Source of the DNA: Dysgonamonadaceae bacterium
GTDB lineage: Bacteria; Bacteroidota; Bacteroidia; Bacteroidales; Azobacteroidaceae
Direction of reading: 5' to 3'
NCBI GenBank assembly: GCA_031256015.1
Contig: JAIRRK010000152.1
Span: 1-18,784, forward strand
DNA length: 18,784 nt
The notes below the pieces were generated by a model. It made no database searches, had not been told where the DNA came from, and saw nothing but the letters and a program-made list of their open reading frames with translations. Of this stretch, positions 7,088 to 14,856 are shown one piece after another (the first letter of the stretch is position 1; every line of letters starts with the position of its first letter). The translations under genes were made by a program, and so were the position numbers.

Positions 7088-8595
7088 CGGAAGATACTTA
7101 AATCCGGGTCGATTATATCGCTTTCGATACCGGCTGCTTCAAGAATGCTTGGGAACAGAAAATCCGTCCGGTAATACTTATCTTTATTTTGATGTAAGTT
7201 GCGGTATTTTTCCGGATAATTTTGTTTGTAAATTTCCGACATCCAAATAAAACAAGCCGGACGATGCGTATATAAAGCATCATTGGCGTGAAGCCATATT
7301 CCGTTTTCTCCCAAAGCCTCTCCATGATCCGATAAATAAATCAAAACAGCATTTTTATTTCTTATCGAGTTGATGACTTGAAAGATGAAAAAATCGGTAT
7401 AAAGAACGGTATTATCATACGAATTGGTCATTTCTTCCGGAGTATTTGATTTCACAATCCGGCTCTTGGTTGTCGGATTGAACTTTTGAAATTCATCGGG
7501 GAAATGAGAATTGTAATACCAATGAGACCCGATTGTGTGCAGAATAATCATCTTTTTTTGCTCTTTCTTCTCGATAAAATAATTCAATGAGGGAAGAAGA
7601 GCTTCATCCAACCATTTGTCGAAAACATAAGGCGATTTATTGATATTTGCGTATATCAAAGTATCACTCTCATTCATGAAATAGACATAACTTTTGGAAG
7701 ATTCCTGATTGGCTAACCATGTTGTGTAAAAGCCGCATTGTTTAAAAATATCGATAAAGGACCGTTCGGAGTAAGCCCGCTCCGGATGAATACTGTCTGC
7801 CCGGGTCATTATATGAGGAACAGCGACATTTGTATAAGTGTATTCGGAATAAATATTTTGAAAAGAAATAATATCTTCCTTTGATAAATGAGGAGTCGTA
7901 TTTCGGTGATAACCGTTAAATCCCAAATGATCCGGACGCAAAGATTCTCCCAAGACAAATAAAACCAGTAAATCGGAATTTTCTCCACAAACGATGGAAC
8001 TATTCAGTTTCTCTCTTTCCTTTAACACTTCTTTTTTTTCGGTTATGTATCGAGAAGAAATGAAATATAAATTAAATGGAATCCGTTCACTTAAAGGTCT
8101 ATTTATTCGAGGAATATTAAAAAGAATAAGGAAAATAACAGAGGCCGATAGAAGATTGAGCCAAATATAATTTACTTTAATGTATCTGAATCGGTAAAAA
8201 ACGAAAAGAAGGGCAATTGCAACACTAACAACTAAAATAACAATCAAACTCAAGCTGATAAGTTCGTAGGTTAATTGATTATCATTGTCCAATGCGGCAT
8301 CCATAATCATTGTGGTTAAAGTAGTTCCGGTGGTATAACGGAAGAACATGAGTATGCCGGATAAAAAGCAAATAACAGGATAAAATAATCCGAATAGATA
8401 TTTATTTATTGAAAGTAAATAAATAACGGACCACAAAGCAAGCATCAATGTTCCCCATTGTGAGAAAAGAATAAAGAAATCTTTGACATCATTTGCCGGA
8501 GAGGTGAAAAAATCGGCGGAAGTAAAACCAATGCCAATAAACAACGTCGCTAACGTAATGAATAAATAATAGTTTAAATTTTCTTGACGGAACAT
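7084..8595 (-). CDS. Phosphoethanolamine transferase-like membrane sulfatase-fold protein (EptA/MCR family)
   Basis: The protein (503 residues) has an N-terminal membrane half with about five helices (8-24, 40-62, 66-86, 113-134, 143-160) and an extracytoplasmic alkaline-phosphatase-fold domain from about 205. Residues that align with the known metal and catalytic set are present: Glu217 in LGES, Thr255 in YTNVAVP (five residues before Pro, as Thr285 in MCR-1), Asp423-His424 in SDHGEALGENG, and His436 in LHA. LHTIGSH (352-358) and PDEFQKF are also family-like. The expected reaction is transfer of phosphoethanolamine from phosphatidylethanolamine to lipid A or another surface glycan; the acceptor is unknown. 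The cysteines that flank the nucleophile in MCR/EptA are replaced (Glu251, His261). It lies downstream of an acyltransferase gene on the same strand, with a promoter-like site between them. Confidence 0.85.
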   Translation of the reverse strand: MFRQENLNYYLFITLATLFIGIGFTSADFFTSPANDVKDFFILFSQWGTLMLALWSVIYLLSINKYLFGLFYPVICFLSGILMFFRYTTGTTLTTMIMDAALDNDNQLTYELISLSLIVILVVSVAIALLFVFYRFRYIKVNYIWLNLLSASVIFLILFNIPRINRPLSERIPFNLYFISSRYITEKKEVLKEREKLNSSIVCGENSDLLVLFVLGESLRPDHLGFNGYHRNTTPHLSKEDIISFQNIYSEYTYTNVAVPHIMTRADSIHPERAYSERSFIDIFKQCGFYTTWLANQESSKSYVYFMNESDTLIYANINKSPYVFDKWLDEALLPSLNYFIEKKEQKKMIILHTIGSHWYYNSHFPDEFQKFNPTTKSRIVKSNTPEEMTNSYDNTVLYTDFFIFQVINSIRNKNAVLIYLSDHGEALGENGIWLHANDALYTHRPACFIWMSEIYKQNYPEKYRNLHQNKDKYYRTDFLFPSILEAAGIESDIIDPDLSIFR

Positions 8596-8668
8596 AAGTA
8601 TATCTACGCAGACTGTTTAAAAATAGAATAAATGGCTCCAACTAACCCGATTCACAGTCAATGGAGTG

Positions 8669-8699
8669 CAATAGTAAGCATTTTAAACGACAAATACAA
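8669..8699 (-). promoter_or_regulatory. Putative promoter of the phosphoethanolamine transferase-like gene
   Basis: On the minus strand TTG (8699-8697) precedes TACTATTG (8676-8669) by 23 bases. This is one mismatch from TAnnTTTG with good spacing. The leader would be about 70 bases. The 128-base gap after the acyltransferase stop makes an independent promoter plausible. Confidence 0.35.
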
Positions 8700-8723
8700 G
8701 CACTCGCCTAAATCAAAAAGCTT

Positions 8724-9764
8724 CTAAACAATACCGGATTTTCTGCCCAATACGAAAGGGATATATTTGTTTATTAAATAGATAACAGGAGCAAGAAATA
8801 AGAAAACCAAAATAGAATATAAGATATCTACGGCTAAATTTCCCGCAGTTATTTCCAACGGAATTTTTAAAACAAATGTTTGTATTCCTTTAATAATACT
8901 GAAAGTCATCAGATGAAAACCCAATATGATAATGGTATTGCGACCGTAAAAATTAAAGAATGGATATTCTTTAATAATACTGCTTACGGATAAAATAATA
9001 ATGGTTCCGGAAATTGCTCCAATAAAAAATAACAGATAATTTCCCATTTTGCATTGATACATCAGTACTGTATCATTTATACTTGAAATATAAACAGTTA
9101 AAGCAAAAAAGACAATGAATGTGATGCCTTTGTATAGCAGTGAAGGATGGATTATATACTTATCAATTAAATTCTTTTCCTTTAAATAATATCCGAAATA
9201 GATAAATACCAAAGAAAACAGACTTACATCCAAGCCATAAGGCAAACGGGCGAAATGGTTTTCGGTTATGAAAATACCTAAACCAAAAATCAAAATAAAT
9301 AGTATAAAAGAATAGTTTTTACAGTATTTGTGGACCAAATAAAAAATGATTTCAGAACAAAATAAAGAAGGAAGAAACCAAATAGGAAGATTAAATTCCA
9401 TGAATTCTTTTGAAGGAATTGCCAAGACAGCTCCTATAATATATTTTACGGTATTGCTTTCCGGTTGCATGTTTTCTCCGAATTTTCTTCCGATGAAATA
9501 CCAAAACAGGAAAGTGATAACGACAAAAATGGAATACGGAATAAGTAATGTTTTTGCTTTTTTTGCAAAGAAAGCTTTCAACGGAATCGATAAAGTTTTT
9601 GCGGATAATAAATAGCCACTCAAAATAAAAAAAAGCGGCATGTGGAAGCTGTTTATAAAAACATATAAATTTTCAGGTATCGAGAGATGGGCCAATACCA
9701 TGAGAAAAATACCCAGCGTTTTTGCTACATTGACGAAATATAAATTGTTATGAGAAGATAACAT
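8724..9764 (-). CDS. Acyltransferase-3 family membrane protein
   Basis: This 346-residue, multi-helix inner-membrane protein is of the acyltransferase-3 (OafA/NodX-like) type. The N-terminal signature is clear: NVAKTLGIFLMVLAH with His26, then FHMPLFFILSGYL (40-52) and a basic stretch KKAKTLLIPY (68-77). About ten hydrophobic helices fill the rest. Family members move acyl groups, usually acetyl, onto sugars of surface polysaccharide or lipids; the substrate cannot be read from sequence. It is very AT-rich with Ile/Phe/Tyr-heavy composition. It is divergent from rdgB (89 bases between starts), in which I found no convincing promoter for either gene. Confidence 0.88.
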   Translation of the reverse strand: MLSSHNNLYFVNVAKTLGIFLMVLAHLSIPENLYVFINSFHMPLFFILSGYLLSAKTLSIPLKAFFAKKAKTLLIPYSIFVVITFLFWYFIGRKFGENMQPESNTVKYIIGAVLAIPSKEFMEFNLPIWFLPSLFCSEIIFYLVHKYCKNYSFILFILIFGLGIFITENHFARLPYGLDVSLFSLVFIYFGYYLKEKNLIDKYIIHPSLLYKGITFIVFFALTVYISSINDTVLMYQCKMGNYLLFFIGAISGTIIILSVSSIIKEYPFFNFYGRNTIIILGFHLMTFSIIKGIQTFVLKIPLEITAGNLAVDILYSILVFLFLAPVIYLINKYIPFVLGRKSGIV

Positions 9765-9853
9765 CTAAAATCTCTTTAGTGATTGGATAACGAATTATCA
9801 TATTAGATATTGTTGATATGTAATTTTTTTAATGAAATTGCGTTAATGAAAAT

Positions 9854-10435
9854 ATGGAAAAGATAGTTTTTGCAACAAACAATAATCATAAATTAGAAGA
9901 AGTACAATCGATTTTAGGTCAACAGTACAAAGTATTGTCATTAAAAGAAATAAATTGCACTCAAGATATTCCCGAAACGGCAGAAACTTTGGAAGGGAAT
10001 GCGTTAATAAAAGCTCGATTTGTGAAAGAAAAATACGGATTCGATTGCTTCGCCGATGATACAGGATTGGAAGTAAAAACATTGAATAACGCTCCTGGTG
10101 TATATTCGGCTCGGTATGCAGGTGATGCAAAAGATTCGAAAGCGAACATGCGGAAAGTATTGAAAGAGCTGGAAAAGAAAGAAGATACATCTGCCCGATT
10201 CAGAACCGTCATTGCTTTGGTTCTTGATGGGAAAGAGTGCCTTTTTGAAGGAATTGTCGCCGGTAAGATTATTCGAGAAGAAAAAGGGACCGAAGGATTT
10301 GGATATGATCCGATATTTGTCCCTGAAAATTGTTCGGAAACATTTGCGGAAATGAGTGCGGATAAAAAAAATAAAATAAGTCACCGAGCTCGGGCAGTAG
10401 AAAAACTAAAAGATTTTTTAAATGAAAAACTGTAA
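9854..10435 (+). CDS. rdgB: Non-canonical purine NTP pyrophosphatase (RdgB/HAM1 family)
   Basis: This enzyme hydrolyses dITP, XTP and related damaged purine nucleotides to monophosphates, keeping them out of DNA and RNA. The 193-residue protein shows the family signatures in order: [10 protein letters not shown] (residues 7-16), [11 protein letters not shown] (44-54), DDTGLEV (68-74) with the catalytic/metal acidic residues, [11 protein letters not shown] (80-90), GFGYDPIF (148-155) and KISHRARA (174-181). The length is normal. Its last 14 bases overlap the start of porZ in another frame, so porZ is probably translated from the same transcript. Confidence 0.96.
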   Translation: MEKIVFATNNNHKLEEVQSILGQQYKVLSLKEINCTQDIPETAETLEGNALIKARFVKEKYGFDCFADDTGLEVKTLNNAPGVYSARYAGDAKDSKANMRKVLKELEKKEDTSARFRTVIALVLDGKECLFEGIVAGKIIREEKGTEGFGYDPIFVPENCSETFAEMSADKKNKISHRARAVEKLKDFLNEKL

Positions 10436-12773
10436 ACTGATAAATCTATTATTAATAATAATTTGTTTGTTGGGATTTACCCGATTAAATGCCCAAAACA
10501 ACAAATGGAAATCGTATCGAGCATATCAAAATGCGACAATTGTTGCGGTTACTCCCAATTATGTGTTCGGAATATACGATGGTTCTTTGCTTTCTTATTC
10601 CGTCAAGGATGATGCCGTAAAAACATACTCCATAGAAACCGGATTGAGTGATACGGATATCTCTTTCATGAAATATCATCCGGATGTAAAATGTCTGGTG
10701 TTGGTTTATGAAAGCGGAAATATTGATCTTTTTTTCAGTGAAAACGATATAACCAATATCTCTTCCTTAAAAGAGAAAGAAATGACGAACAAAAAAATCA
10801 ATAATGTTGATTTGGTCGGGAATTATGCTTACATATCAGGTACTTTTGGTTTTATAGAAATTGATTTACAAAAAAGAGAGATAAAGAACGATTGTAGTAA
10901 ATGGGGTATTGATACTCGCTCCGTTTGCGAATGGAATGGTTATTTATATACATCAACAGAGGAAGGCGTTTTGAAAATAAACTTATCTCAAAACCCTAAT
11001 CTTCAAGATAAAGAAAGTTGGGTATATCAACCTTTGTCTTTCCCCGATAGCGATAAAGATATTGAGCAATTGTTGATTTTTAAAGATCATCTGGTATTTA
11101 ATACACACAATTATGTTATTTGGTGTGTGGATGAAAATTACTCGGTTAAAATGATTCGAAACGGCTATTTCAAAGGAGTTTATACACTCAAAGATGAGTT
11201 GGTGATTATTAGAAGAGAAAAAATCTCTTTTTATTCCGACTTTTCAAACGAAACAGAAATTACGTTGACGGCTGATGGTATTTCTTCTCAAAAAGAAGGA
11301 ACTTATTGGATTGCAAGAAATTCGGACGGATTGACAGAAATAGCAAAAGATAGAAATTCATCCGAATTTACGATTAAAAGTTCAGGAATAAAAGTTAACA
11401 GTCCCATAAGAAATTATGCTTTTCGACTAAAATATACCGATAATAAATTAATGGTCACCGGAGGCAGTCGATGGACAAATAGAAATAACATACCCGGAAC
11501 ATTTATGGTGTATGAAGATAAAAAGTGGTACAACATGGATAACGATAAAATAACGGAAGCCATACGAGAACAAACGGAAAATAATAAATTAGTTTGTCAG
11601 GATTTAATGTCTGCTGTTGTTGATCCCACGGATCCTAATCGCTTTTTTATTTCTGCATGGGGAGAAGGAGTTTATGAATTACAAAAGAAAAATTCTGAAT
11701 TTGAATTAATAAAATTACATTCATATTTCAATACGAATAATGCATTACAGACTATTTTTCCGGGTTCTTCTTCCTCGATGGAATATGTTCGGGTGGATGG
11801 TTTGGCTTTTGACAAAAATAATAATCTTTTTATAGGAAATACGGCCGTCAGTAATTCCGTCGTGGTAAAAAAGAAAGATAATACATGGAATTCTTTTTAT
11901 CATTCCGAGATTACGGGAGGGCAATTAAACGAATTAATAGTTACTCGAAATAATCTGATTTGGGGAAATATTTACAGACAAGATAAATTAGGCATCTTTG
12001 TCTATAACAATAAAAACACAATAGACAATACCTTGGATGATGAACTCTTTTATTCAAAAGCATTTGCCGATCAATCGGGAAAAAATTTCGGACCGGGAAA
12101 TTACTTGTGCTTAGCCGAAGATTTGAATGGAATCGTGTGGGCAGGAACAGATATCGGACCGATTTATTTTACTTCACCGGCTCAAGTTCGCGACGGACGT
12201 TGCAACCGATTAATCGGAACGGATGAATACGGACAAGGCTACTATGTATTGGAAGGAATAAGAATAAACACAATCGCCATAGACGGAGCTAACAGAAAAT
12301 GGTTCGGAACGGAAGATAGCGGAGTATTTCTCCTTGACCAAACCGACGGAACAATCAAAGTGGAAAACTTTAATACTAAAAACAGTCAAATTCTGTCGGA
12401 CAGAGTAAATTCCATTGCCATTGACCCGAAATCGGGAGAAGTATTCATCGGAACAAGTAAAGGATTATGTTCTTATCAAAGTGATGCATCGGAAGGAAAA
12501 TCCGATTATTCTGAAGTCGCTGTTTATCCGAATCCCGTTTATCCTTTGAGAAACAGTCAAGTCACAATAACCGGATTAATGTCGAACTCTGCTTTGAAAA
12601 TAACCGATGTGGCCGGCAACTTAATCAAAGAAGCCAATTCCTTGGGAGGACAATACACTTGGGATTGTACCGATGCCAAAAAAGAACCGGTTAAAGCGGG
12701 CATTTATTTGGTATATGCAATCGCCTCTGACGGAAGTCAAGGTGCTGTGACAAAAATCATGGTTATCCGTTAA
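10422..12773 (+). CDS. porZ: PorZ-like type IX secretion protein with beta-propellers and a sorting domain
   Basis: In Porphyromonas gingivalis PorZ belongs to the outer-membrane attachment complex (PorU, PorV, PorQ, PorZ) that cleaves sorting domains and links cargo to anionic LPS. This 783-residue protein is close in length to that PorZ (776, from memory). It has a signal peptide (residues 1-24, ending LNA before Q), then the N-terminal [22 protein letters not shown]. Repeated propeller blades of the two-component-regulator type follow, with pieces such as [27 protein letters not shown] and [14 protein letters not shown]. The C-terminal T9SS type A sorting domain starts at YPNP (702-705) and ends GIYLVYA...KIMVIR. 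It overlaps rdgB by 14 bases. An alternative is another propeller-type T9SS cargo protein, but length and architecture favour PorZ. Confidence 0.8.
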   Translation: MKNCKLINLLLIIICLLGFTRLNAQNNKWKSYRAYQNATIVAVTPNYVFGIYDGSLLSYSVKDDAVKTYSIETGLSDTDISFMKYHPDVKCLVLVYESGNIDLFFSENDITNISSLKEKEMTNKKINNVDLVGNYAYISGTFGFIEIDLQKREIKNDCSKWGIDTRSVCEWNGYLYTSTEEGVLKINLSQNPNLQDKESWVYQPLSFPDSDKDIEQLLIFKDHLVFNTHNYVIWCVDENYSVKMIRNGYFKGVYTLKDELVIIRREKISFYSDFSNETEITLTADGISSQKEGTYWIARNSDGLTEIAKDRNSSEFTIKSSGIKVNSPIRNYAFRLKYTDNKLMVTGGSRWTNRNNIPGTFMVYEDKKWYNMDNDKITEAIREQTENNKLVCQDLMSAVVDPTDPNRFFISAWGEGVYELQKKNSEFELIKLHSYFNTNNALQTIFPGSSSSMEYVRVDGLAFDKNNNLFIGNTAVSNSVVVKKKDNTWNSFYHSEITGGQLNELIVTRNNLIWGNIYRQDKLGIFVYNNKNTIDNTLDDELFYSKAFADQSGKNFGPGNYLCLAEDLNGIVWAGTDIGPIYFTSPAQVRDGRCNRLIGTDEYGQGYYVLEGIRINTIAIDGANRKWFGTEDSGVFLLDQTDGTIKVENFNTKNSQILSDRVNSIAIDPKSGEVFIGTSKGLCSYQSDASEGKSDYSEVAVYPNPVYPLRNSQVTITGLMSNSALKITDVAGNLIKEANSLGGQYTWDCTDAKKEPVKAGIYLVYAIASDGSQGAVTKIMVIR

Positions 12774-12832
12774 TTTTATCGATGATTTTGGTTTTTTACT
12801 CGGAAAGATTTTCTTATTGAAAAGAAAAGCCG

Positions 12833-12840
12833 TACTTTTG
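12833..12840 (+). promoter_or_regulatory. Putative -7 promoter element of pckA
   Basis: TACTTTTG is an exact TAnnTTTG match 68 bases before the pckA ATG, predicting a leader of about 60 bases. A TTG lies 16 bases upstream, closer than expected; at the proper distance there is only TTC. No strong terminator for porZ is seen in this 134-base gap. Confidence 0.5.
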
Positions 12841-12907
12841 TGTGCTTTTAATTAGAAAGAAAGAGAATTAACATAAAAAAAGTCCATTATTTATTATTAA
12901 ATTGAAG

Positions 12908-14494
12908 ATGACAAATTTAGATTTAAGCAAGTACGGAATTGGCAGCGATATTGAAGTCGTTCACAATCCCTCTTATGAGCAGCTTTATCAAGCTGAAATG
13001 GATCCCGCAAACGAAGGATTTGAAAAAGGTACATTAACTAACACCGGTGCAGTATCCGTTGATACAGGTAAATTTACAGGACGTTCTCCCAAAGATCGTT
13101 ACATTGTAAAAGACAGCACTTCTGAAAATACAATATGGTGGGACGGAACAATCAATAAGCCGGTAGGCAAAGAAGTTTGGGACCACTGTAAAGCTCTTAC
13201 ACTCAAGCAACTTAATACAGCCAAAAAATTATACGTAGTAGATACTTTCTGCGGAACCAACGAAGATACCCGCATGAAAGTGCGTTTCATTATGGAAGTA
13301 GCATGGCAAGCTCACTTTGTGACCAACATGTTCATTCGCCCTTCTCACTACGAACTGGCCAACTACGGTGAACCCGATTTCGTTGTATTCAACGGTTCAA
13401 AAACAACCAATCCCAATTGGAAAGAACAAGGTTTAAATTCAGAAGTATACGTCATGTTCAACCTAACGGAAAAAATTCAAATTATCGGTGGAACTTGGTA
13501 TGGCGGTGAAATGAAAAAAGGAATGTTTGCAATGCAAAACTATTACCTGCCTCTTCGTGGAATAGCTTCCATGCACTGTTCGGCCAACGTAGGCAAGGGC
13601 GGTGATGTAGCTGTATTCTTCGGCCTTTCGGGAACAGGAAAAACAACTCTTTCCGCCGACCCGAAACGCTATTTAATCGGAGACGACGAACACGGTTGGG
13701 ATCATAACGGAGTATTCAACTACGAAGGAGGATGCTACGCTAAAGTGATCGACTTGAGCAAAGAAAACGAACCGGATATTTGGCGCGCCATTCGTCGCGA
13801 TGCCTTATTGGAAAATGTAACAGTAAAAGCAGACGGAACTCCCGATTATTCAAAAGCAGCTTCCAAGACAGAAAATACCCGCGTTTCTTATCCGATTTAT
13901 TATATTAATAAAATTGTTCTTCCTTCAAGAGCCGGTCACGCCCAAAAGATTGTTTATCTTTCTGCCGATGCTTTCGGAGTACTTCCTCCGGTTTCCATGT
14001 TAGACGATAAGCAAGCTCAATACCACTTCCTTTGCGGTTATACTTCAAAATTGGCCGGAACGGAACGCGGTATCACAGAGCCGCTTCCTTCTTTCTCGCC
14101 TGCTTTCGGCGAAGCTTTCCTTACTTTGCATCCGACTATGTATGCAAAAACACTGGGAGATAAAATGAAAGAACACGGAGCAAAAGCTTATTTGGTAAAC
14201 ACCGGATGGAACGGAACAGGCAAACGTATTTCTTTGAAAGATACTCGTGCCATTATTGATGCCATCATCGACGGTTCCATCGAAAAGGCAAAAACAGTTC
14301 ATATTCCTGTTTTGAACTTGACGGCTCCTCAATCATTGCCGGGCGTTTCCGATATTTTAGACCCACGCACTACCTATTCAAATGTATCGGAGTGGGAAGA
14401 AAAAGCGAAATCGTTAGCCGCTAAATACATCAAAAACTTTGAGCAATATTTACCGGAAGGAAAAGATTTAATTCCTTCAGGACCTCAATTGTAA
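12908..14494 (+). CDS. pckA: Phosphoenolpyruvate carboxykinase (ATP)
   Basis: PckA interconverts oxaloacetate plus ATP and phosphoenolpyruvate plus CO2 plus ADP. In anaerobic Bacteroidales it often runs toward oxaloacetate, fixing CO2 for succinate production. The 528-residue protein has [10 protein letters not shown] (residues 56-65), [10 protein letters not shown] (198-207), the ATP-binding P-loop GLSGTGKTT (239-247), GDDEHGW (258-264) and the later NTRVSYPI segment. These mark the ATP-dependent, not the GTP-dependent, family. The start is set at the ATG at 12908; an in-frame TTG two codons earlier is less likely. It has its own promoter-like site and a strong terminator, so it looks monocistronic. 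Confidence 0.97.
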   Translation: MTNLDLSKYGIGSDIEVVHNPSYEQLYQAEMDPANEGFEKGTLTNTGAVSVDTGKFTGRSPKDRYIVKDSTSENTIWWDGTINKPVGKEVWDHCKALTLKQLNTAKKLYVVDTFCGTNEDTRMKVRFIMEVAWQAHFVTNMFIRPSHYELANYGEPDFVVFNGSKTTNPNWKEQGLNSEVYVMFNLTEKIQIIGGTWYGGEMKKGMFAMQNYYLPLRGIASMHCSANVGKGGDVAVFFGLSGTGKTTLSADPKRYLIGDDEHGWDHNGVFNYEGGCYAKVIDLSKENEPDIWRAIRRDALLENVTVKADGTPDYSKAASKTENTRVSYPIYYINKIVLPSRAGHAQKIVYLSADAFGVLPPVSMLDDKQAQYHFLCGYTSKLAGTERGITEPLPSFSPAFGEAFLTLHPTMYAKTLGDKMKEHGAKAYLVNTGWNGTGKRISLKDTRAIIDAIIDGSIEKAKTVHIPVLNLTAPQSLPGVSDILDPRTTYSNVSEWEEKAKSLAAKYIKNFEQYLPEGKDLIPSGPQL

Positions 14495-14512
14495 TTATAA
14501 TCACAGACAGAT

Positions 14513-14542
14513 AAGGGTGTGCCGGTCGGCACACCCTTTTTT
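14513..14542 (+). terminator. Intrinsic terminator after pckA
   Basis: An 11-bp perfect stem, AAGGGTGTGCC paired with GGCACACCCTT, closes a GGTC loop. It runs into six T (14537-14542), 18 bases after the pckA stop. This is the clearest rho-independent terminator in the window. Confidence 0.93.
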
Positions 14543-14559
14543 GTTGTGCGTAAGGCGAA

Positions 14560-14571
14560 GTCGCAGCTCGG
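14560..14571. repeat. 12-base word shared with the other array-bearing spacer
   Basis: GTCGCAGCTCGG here is identical to 3835-3846. Both copies lie in GC-rich intergenic DNA within about 60 bases of a tandem array, although the arrays themselves differ in sequence. Here the word precedes the array; at the left site it follows it. Function unknown. Confidence 0.7.
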
Positions 14572-14587
14572 GGTCATGGTGCGGAAA

Positions 14588-14771
14588 CCTGCAAGGAGAG
14601 TTGCAGTCATCCTGCAAGGAGAGTTGCAGCCATCCTGCAAGGAGAGTTGCAGTCATCCTGCAAGGAGAGTGGTAGCCATCCTGCGAGGAGAGTGGTAGTC
14701 ATCCTGCGAGGAGAGTGGTAGTCACCCTGCGAGGAGAGTGGTAGTCATCCTGCGAGGAGAGTAGCTGTTTC
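14588..14771. repeat. Array of eight 23-bp direct repeats behind the pckA terminator
   Basis: Eight head-to-tail units of exactly 23 bases start at 14588, 14611, 14634, 14657, 14680, 14703, 14726 and 14749. Units 1-3 contain a perfect inverted repeat, CTGCAA then GGAGAG then TTGCAG. In unit 4 the right arm becomes TGGTAG. In units 5-7 the left arm also changes to CTGCGA. Unit 8 is diverged at its 3' end. GGAGAG is invariant in all eight. The unit length is not a multiple of three and later units carry TAG, so coding is unlikely. There are no spacers, so it is not a CRISPR. It fills most of the 362-base gap before the next gene. Function unknown. Confidence 0.95.
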
Positions 14772-14799
14772 TTTTTGAGCCAATGTACTTGGTCTTTTA

Positions 14800-14830
14800 T
14801 TGTAAAAAAAATCATATTATTATATCTTTG
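14800..14830 (+). promoter_or_regulatory. Promoter of the GHL10-family hydrolase gene
   Basis: TTG (14800-14802) is followed 23 bases later by TATCTTTG (14823-14830), an exact match to both halves of the Bacteroidetes promoter with expected spacing. The leader would be about 20 bases. This is the best-formed promoter in the window. Confidence 0.65.
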
Positions 14831-14856
14831 CCGATTATTTCCATAAAAGAAGATTC

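Noticed and set aside
12809..12828. AT-only inverted repeat (TTTTCTT/AAGAAAA) after porZ as a terminator
   Set aside because: The stem has almost no GC and no following T-run, and it lies just ahead of the pckA -7 element, so it is not a convincing terminator.
14588..14771. CRISPR array
   Set aside because: The 23-bp units are directly adjacent with no spacers, and no cas genes are present.
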